Origin: Syntrophobacterales bacterium
GTDB lineage: Bacteria > Desulfobacterota > Syntrophia > Syntrophales > UBA2210
Length of the DNA: 37,799 nucleotides
Reading direction: 5' to 3'
Assembly (NCBI GenBank): GCA_018433345.1
Contig: JAHDRK010000056.1
Span: forward strand, 1-37,799
A program made the translations under genes and the position numbers. Below are positions 34,577 through 37,799 of the stretch, in pieces (position 1 is the stretch's first letter; the number at the start of each line of letters is the position of its first letter). The notes under the pieces were generated by a model. That model had not been told where the DNA came from. It searched no databases and saw only the letters and a program-made list of their open reading frames with translations.

Positions 34577-35272
34577 TCAACCCACCATCTTCCGCAGGAT
34601 GTCGGCGATAACCGCCGCATTTGCCCGGGCGGATTCCCGGACGGCCTCGGCTGAAAGCGGCTCGTCTCCGATTCCGTGGGCGTAGTTGTCGACGGAACAG
34701 ATCGCGGCGCAGGGTACACAGAGTTCACAGCAGATGACCGATTCTCCGGCCAGTGTCATGCCCACAATGTCAGCGAAATTTGCCATCATGTCGATTTCGG
34801 CCTTGGTCTCGAACCGCGGTCCGGTCGTATGCCAGTAAATTCCGGACTTGAGGAGTCTTTCATCGGCGAAAGGTTCGCTTTCCGCTATCAGTTTACGCCG
34901 CAGGTTTTCGTCGAAAATCGGCGGCACATGCACGTTACGATCATGATACACCGTGGGTGTCGGAGAAAGAGATATGAAATCGTGCGGTATTACGATGTGA
35001 CCGGGAGGAAGCTCCCTTTTCAGCGATCCTGTCGAACAGACGGAAATAACGCCGGAGACTCCCAGGGTTTTGAGGGCCTGTATATTTGCCGGGTGATTGA
35101 TCCGGTGGGGGAGAATGTAATGGTCGGGGTCTGCGCCGTGACGGGGAAGATATATCGCCCGTTCTGTTTGAAACACTGTTGTATTTCCGAAACATGTTTC
35201 AACCGCCCCTCGTGACATGTTTTCAAAAAGCGGTTCTTCCAAAAACACGGTTCCGGCGATAATACCGAGCAT
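34577..35272 (-). CDS. Purine nucleoside/MTA phosphorylase family protein (MTAP-like)
   Basis: A 231-residue enzyme of nucleoside phosphorylase family 2. Seen: a shortened, altered N-terminal phosphate loop (GIIAGTVFLE where the family has GIIGGSG), the RHG segment followed by LPHRINHPANIQALKTLGV, a STGSL-type loop, the TGPRFET segment and VGMTLAGES near the methionine-containing sugar pocket. A SVDNYAHG segment lies at the base-binding loop. These enzymes cleave 5'-methylthioadenosine, methylthioinosine or purine nucleosides with phosphate; the substrate here is not settled. The altered phosphate loop could change activity. An AGAGGAG site supports the start. It is divergent from the methyltransferase gene. 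Confidence 0.85.
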   Translation of the reverse strand: MLGIIAGTVFLEEPLFENMSRGAVETCFGNTTVFQTERAIYLPRHGADPDHYILPHRINHPANIQALKTLGVSGVISVCSTGSLKRELPPGHIVIPHDFISLSPTPTVYHDRNVHVPPIFDENLRRKLIAESEPFADERLLKSGIYWHTTGPRFETKAEIDMMANFADIVGMTLAGESVICCELCVPCAAICSVDNYAHGIGDEPLSAEAVRESARANAAVIADILRKMVG

Positions 35273-35379
35273 GGTTTACTCCTCTTTGGGAAGTCTGCCA
35301 TAAATTTTACGAAGGATTATCAGATCGGCCGACCTGTGTCAAAGTATCTACTTCAATATATGCCCATGTATCCGGGGAC

Positions 35380-35408
35380 TTGTAAATACTCATTCTACAT
35401 TATATATT
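35380..35408 (+). promoter_or_regulatory. Possible promoter of the methyltransferase-Nudix unit
   Basis: TTGTAA (35380-35385) and TATATT (35403-35408, five of six) are separated by 17 bases and lie about 45 bases upstream of the start codon, in an AT-rich stretch. Confidence 0.5.
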
Positions 35409-35454
35409 TAAACTAATAAATGATTGTCCTTAGCTACAGTGGGGTGGAACATGA

Positions 35455-36318
35455 ATGGCCGGAAAGGGCGCTTATACCAATAACGATATCACCCGGACAT
35501 ACCGGAAAATTGATGATCACATAGACACTGGGCGCTACATTTTAAGCTACTCGAAGAACACCGCGGACATAAGAGATGTCGCACTGGAAGGGCTGGACCT
35601 GAGGGGAGTGGAATCGGCGATCGACCTGGGGTGTTCCTACGGTTTTTTTACGGAAAAGATGGCGCCGCGGTTGGGAAAGAGCGCCTTCATTACGGGAATA
35701 GACATAGTTGACGAAGAAAATCGGGATTCCTTTCTCCGTATCGTGGAAGCCGCGGGACGGCGTGGACGTTTTATCGGAGGAAGCGCCGATCAGGTAAAAC
35801 ACTTTGAATCCCGCACGTTCGATCTGGTTGTGGCGAGTTACTCCCTGTATTTTTTCCCCCACCTCATAGGAGAAATCGGAAGAATATTGCGGCGAGGCGG
35901 TATTTTTATCGCCGTTACTCACACCGAGCGGTCGCTTGATGAAATAATCGGGCTCATTCCCGGGACCATGAGCCGAGTGGGACTCGAAAGCAGTGGTGAA
36001 TTGGCTATCAGGCGTCTTTTTCGCGCCTTTTCAATGGAAAGCGGAAGAGAAAAACTCGAAGAGTTCTTTGACAGAATCGAGATAGTTGTGTATCCTAATA
36101 AACTTGTTTTTCCGAAAGAAAATATAGAAGACTGTATCGACTATCTTTATAAAAAGCGATGTCTCCTGTTCAAGGAAGTGATCGATGAAAAGCCGGAACT
36201 TTTGGAACATGTCATGGGCGAGATCTTTGGAGAGTTGAAAGCCATCGCCCAACGGGAAGGGGCTGTCGAGATAACCAAAAGCGATTGTATTTTCAGATGC
36301 TACGGTCCCAAGGTGTAA
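35455..36318 (+). CDS. Class I SAM-dependent methyltransferase, unknown substrate
   Basis: A 287-residue soluble protein. The SAM fold (~35-165) shows motif I DLGCSYGFFTEKM, the acidic strand-2 end GIDIVDEEN, a GSADQVKHF segment, motif DLVVASYSLYFFPHL and RGGIFIAVTHTE. The C-terminal third (~175-285) is helical and charged with no named domain, and the YFFP-type motif is like small-molecule methyltransferases rather than DNA or RNA ones. The ATG at 35455 follows a GGGGTGG sequence. The next gene starts 12 bases later, so the two form a unit; what they act on together is unknown. Confidence 0.8.
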   Translation: MAGKGAYTNNDITRTYRKIDDHIDTGRYILSYSKNTADIRDVALEGLDLRGVESAIDLGCSYGFFTEKMAPRLGKSAFITGIDIVDEENRDSFLRIVEAAGRRGRFIGGSADQVKHFESRTFDLVVASYSLYFFPHLIGEIGRILRRGGIFIAVTHTERSLDEIIGLIPGTMSRVGLESSGELAIRRLFRAFSMESGREKLEEFFDRIEIVVYPNKLVFPKENIEDCIDYLYKKRCLLFKEVIDEKPELLEHVMGEIFGELKAIAQREGAVEITKSDCIFRCYGPKV

Positions 36319-36330
36319 ACGAGGTGTGAC

Positions 36331-37380
36331 GTGAAAATAAAGCGACTATTTTGCACTCAGTGCGGCGGTCCTTTGTCTACGAGGGAAATCGACGGCAAGA
36401 TGAGAAAAATTTGTTCTCATTGCGAAGAAGTGTTTTACGAGAATCCACTTCCAGTGGTCAGCACCATCCTGGTCAACAGGAATCGTGAAATATTGCTCGT
36501 GAAACGGGGACGTGAACCCCACAAGGGTAAATGGTGCCTCCCTATCGGTTTCGCCGAAACAGGCGAAGACATATCTGAAGCCGCTCTAAGGGAACTGCGC
36601 GAAGAAACCGGCTTGGAGGGCGTAATCGCCCGCCTTATAGACGTTGACACCATAGAAGACGACCACTACGGTAGTTTGACCGTCATTACTTACGAAGTTC
36701 GTAAAGGAGGCGGGAACATTCGTCCCGGTGACGACGCGGATGAAGCCAGGTTTTTCCCTATCGATAATATTCCGCCGCTCGCTTGGGATTCCAATGAAAA
36801 GGCGGTTGCCCGTTACCGAGAATTATACAGGGATACCTGGGCCATGGTGGATTCCTTCAGTCATCTCTTTTCGGACATGAGCGAACTCGATATCCAGAAA
36901 CTAGAGCCCACCGTGGGAGGTGATTTTCTTTCCAATATGGCGGTCCAGTCCATCGAGAGACATGGTGAGGAAATAACGAAACTCTGGATGGAGGACATGG
37001 AAAAATTAATCATAAAGACCGATCGTCACCGCGAGCTCTTCCTGGAAATTCACCAGGCCGCACTCCGTGAAGTGGGAGCTTTACTGAGAGATGAAGAGAG
37101 TGTTTTTGACAGTTTCTTTTTCTTTGATGCGGGACACGAACTGAGGGCGAACGGCATATCCATGCCATCGATACTGACGGCCATGGCGCTCAGCCGAAAG
37201 GCGATCTGGACCCATGCGCGAAAGCGCGGCGTATACCAATCTCCTCTTGATCTATACGCCACCCTGGAGCTGAACAATCGTATTGTTTTTCTCTACGACA
37301 GGATGGTATATCACCTGGCCATGGGGTACGGTGCGACCATGAACGGGCTGGATGAACGGTGTGCCACGGATGATCGATGA
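36331..37380 (+). CDS. Zinc-ribbon Nudix hydrolase fused to a C-terminal helical domain
   Basis: A 349-residue protein beginning with GTG (GAGGTG upstream). Residues 8-31 form a zinc ribbon (Cys8, Cys11, Cys28, Cys31), as in NudC-like enzymes. The Nudix domain (~38-165) has a perfect Nudix box at 73-95 (G73, E79, R87-E88, E91-E92, G94-L95), so it should hydrolyse nucleoside-diphosphate-linked compounds. The C-terminal ~165 residues (~173-335) are all-helical, with a segment (HELRANGISMPSILTAMALS) resembling the RsbRD N-terminal/PucR-type sensory helical domains. I did not recognise this combination as standard. It follows the methyltransferase gene closely. Confidence 0.85.
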   Translation: MKIKRLFCTQCGGPLSTREIDGKMRKICSHCEEVFYENPLPVVSTILVNRNREILLVKRGREPHKGKWCLPIGFAETGEDISEAALRELREETGLEGVIARLIDVDTIEDDHYGSLTVITYEVRKGGGNIRPGDDADEARFFPIDNIPPLAWDSNEKAVARYRELYRDTWAMVDSFSHLFSDMSELDIQKLEPTVGGDFLSNMAVQSIERHGEEITKLWMEDMEKLIIKTDRHRELFLEIHQAALREVGALLRDEESVFDSFFFFDAGHELRANGISMPSILTAMALSRKAIWTHARKRGVYQSPLDLYATLELNNRIVFLYDRMVYHLAMGYGATMNGLDERCATDDR

Positions 37381-37799
37381 TCCGGCTTGATCGATTGAGG
37401 TAAAAAGGATGGAGGGTGGTGGTCGCAGTGAAGGGGATGATTTCTTTATTTTTTCCGTCATCACCTTACTTTGTGTTGAGGCGCCGGCTTGTTCCAGAGC
37501 TTTCTGAATATGTCGTTGACATCGATCCGGAGGGTGTGAAATAATTTAAATTAGTAAGGGGTTAGAGGCAATAGGAGGTAAAGGGCAGAGGACATAGCCC
37601 CATACCCCGTTCATCTCGAGCCTGTCGAAGGATGGGACGGGGAGGGGTTCGGATGGGTTTTTGTAATGGAGTGGTTCGCGGTCCTGGTTCCTCGGTCTCA
37701 GAATCTTTTTTCGACAGTTTCGTATCTCGCTTCACTGCGCCTCGAAAACTCGCCCTTCGGGCTCAGACAGTTCGAGGCGCGGTCGTTCCGCTTCGATGG
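37381..37799. other. Gene-free region with nested inverted repeats at the window edge
   Basis: No gene was found in the last 419 bases. CTGTCGAA (37622-37629) recurs inverted as TTCGACAG (37710-37717). Near the end a 10-bp perfect inverted repeat GCGCCTCGAA/TTCGAGGCGC (37737-37746 and 37771-37780) encloses a GCCC-TTC-GGGC hairpin (37752-37762). The segment looks like an intergenic repeat family member cut off by the window edge; copies elsewhere in the genome would prove this. Confidence 0.5.

Noticed and set aside
1..37799. rRNA, tRNA, insertion sequences, prophage, toxin-antitoxin or restriction genes
   Set aside because: No sequence in the window supported any of these; all large open frames are explained by the listed genes.

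Overview
The window looks like a chromosomal stretch from a Gram-negative, probably anaerobic bacterium. The best guess is the Desulfobacterota (former Deltaproteobacteria, Syntrophus or Desulfobacterales-like). This is an inference from gene content: an outer-membrane TamA/TamB pair, a GAF-fused PilB/GspE ATPase, a menaquinone-type methyltransferase, a rubrerythrin-like domain, a PAS-LuxR regulator and a HesB-like selenoprotein. No rRNA, tRNA, insertion sequence, phage gene or CRISPR array was recognised. Most of the window is ordinary core and accessory metabolism, and the interest lies in a few odd proteins and RNA or DNA structures.

Layout. 1-8.2 kb: the C-terminal part of mutS (cut by the window edge), an orphan GAF-PilB/GspE ATPase, a CHASE2 adenylate-cyclase-like membrane protein with altered catalytic residues, a monoglyceride-lipase-like hydrolase, two strong hairpins in a tail-to-tail gap, and a two-gene unit encoding an AtpZ-like protein and a small subunit-c-like membrane protein. 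8.5-11.3 kb: an overlapping MscS channel and CorA transporter pair. 11.3-18.5 kb (minus strand): a LapA-like protein, TamB and a TamA-type Omp85 protein with seven apparent POTRA domains, presumably one envelope-biogenesis operon. 18.8-23.2 kb: a PAS-PAS-LuxR regulator, a glycogen debranching enzyme and, convergent to it, MenG/UbiE. 23.3-28.9 kb: a PadR regulator translationally coupled to an acyl-CoA synthetase (NDP-forming) alpha-like protein, the NAD(P)HX repair enzyme Nnr, and a convergent HD-domain hydrolase and cation/Ca2+ exchanger pair.

29-34.4 kb: a cold-shock protein behind a structured leader containing a complete intrinsic terminator; then, on the minus strand, a HesB-like protein with an in-frame UGA (selenocysteine) followed by a J-domain protein; then an operon in the order rubrerythrin-thioesterase fusion, OmpR-type response regulator, sensor kinase, PepSY-like periplasmic protein. 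34.5-37.8 kb: an MTA-phosphorylase-family protein divergent from a SAM methyltransferase and a zinc-ribbon/Nudix/helical-domain fusion protein. The window ends in a gene-free stretch with nested inverted repeats.

The most notable items are the selenoprotein with a readable bacterial SECIS-like hairpin, the rubrerythrin-thioesterase fusion that heads a two-component operon, the degenerate CHASE2 cyclase, the cold-shock leader RNA, and the subunit-c-like/AtpZ pair standing apart from any ATP synthase operon.
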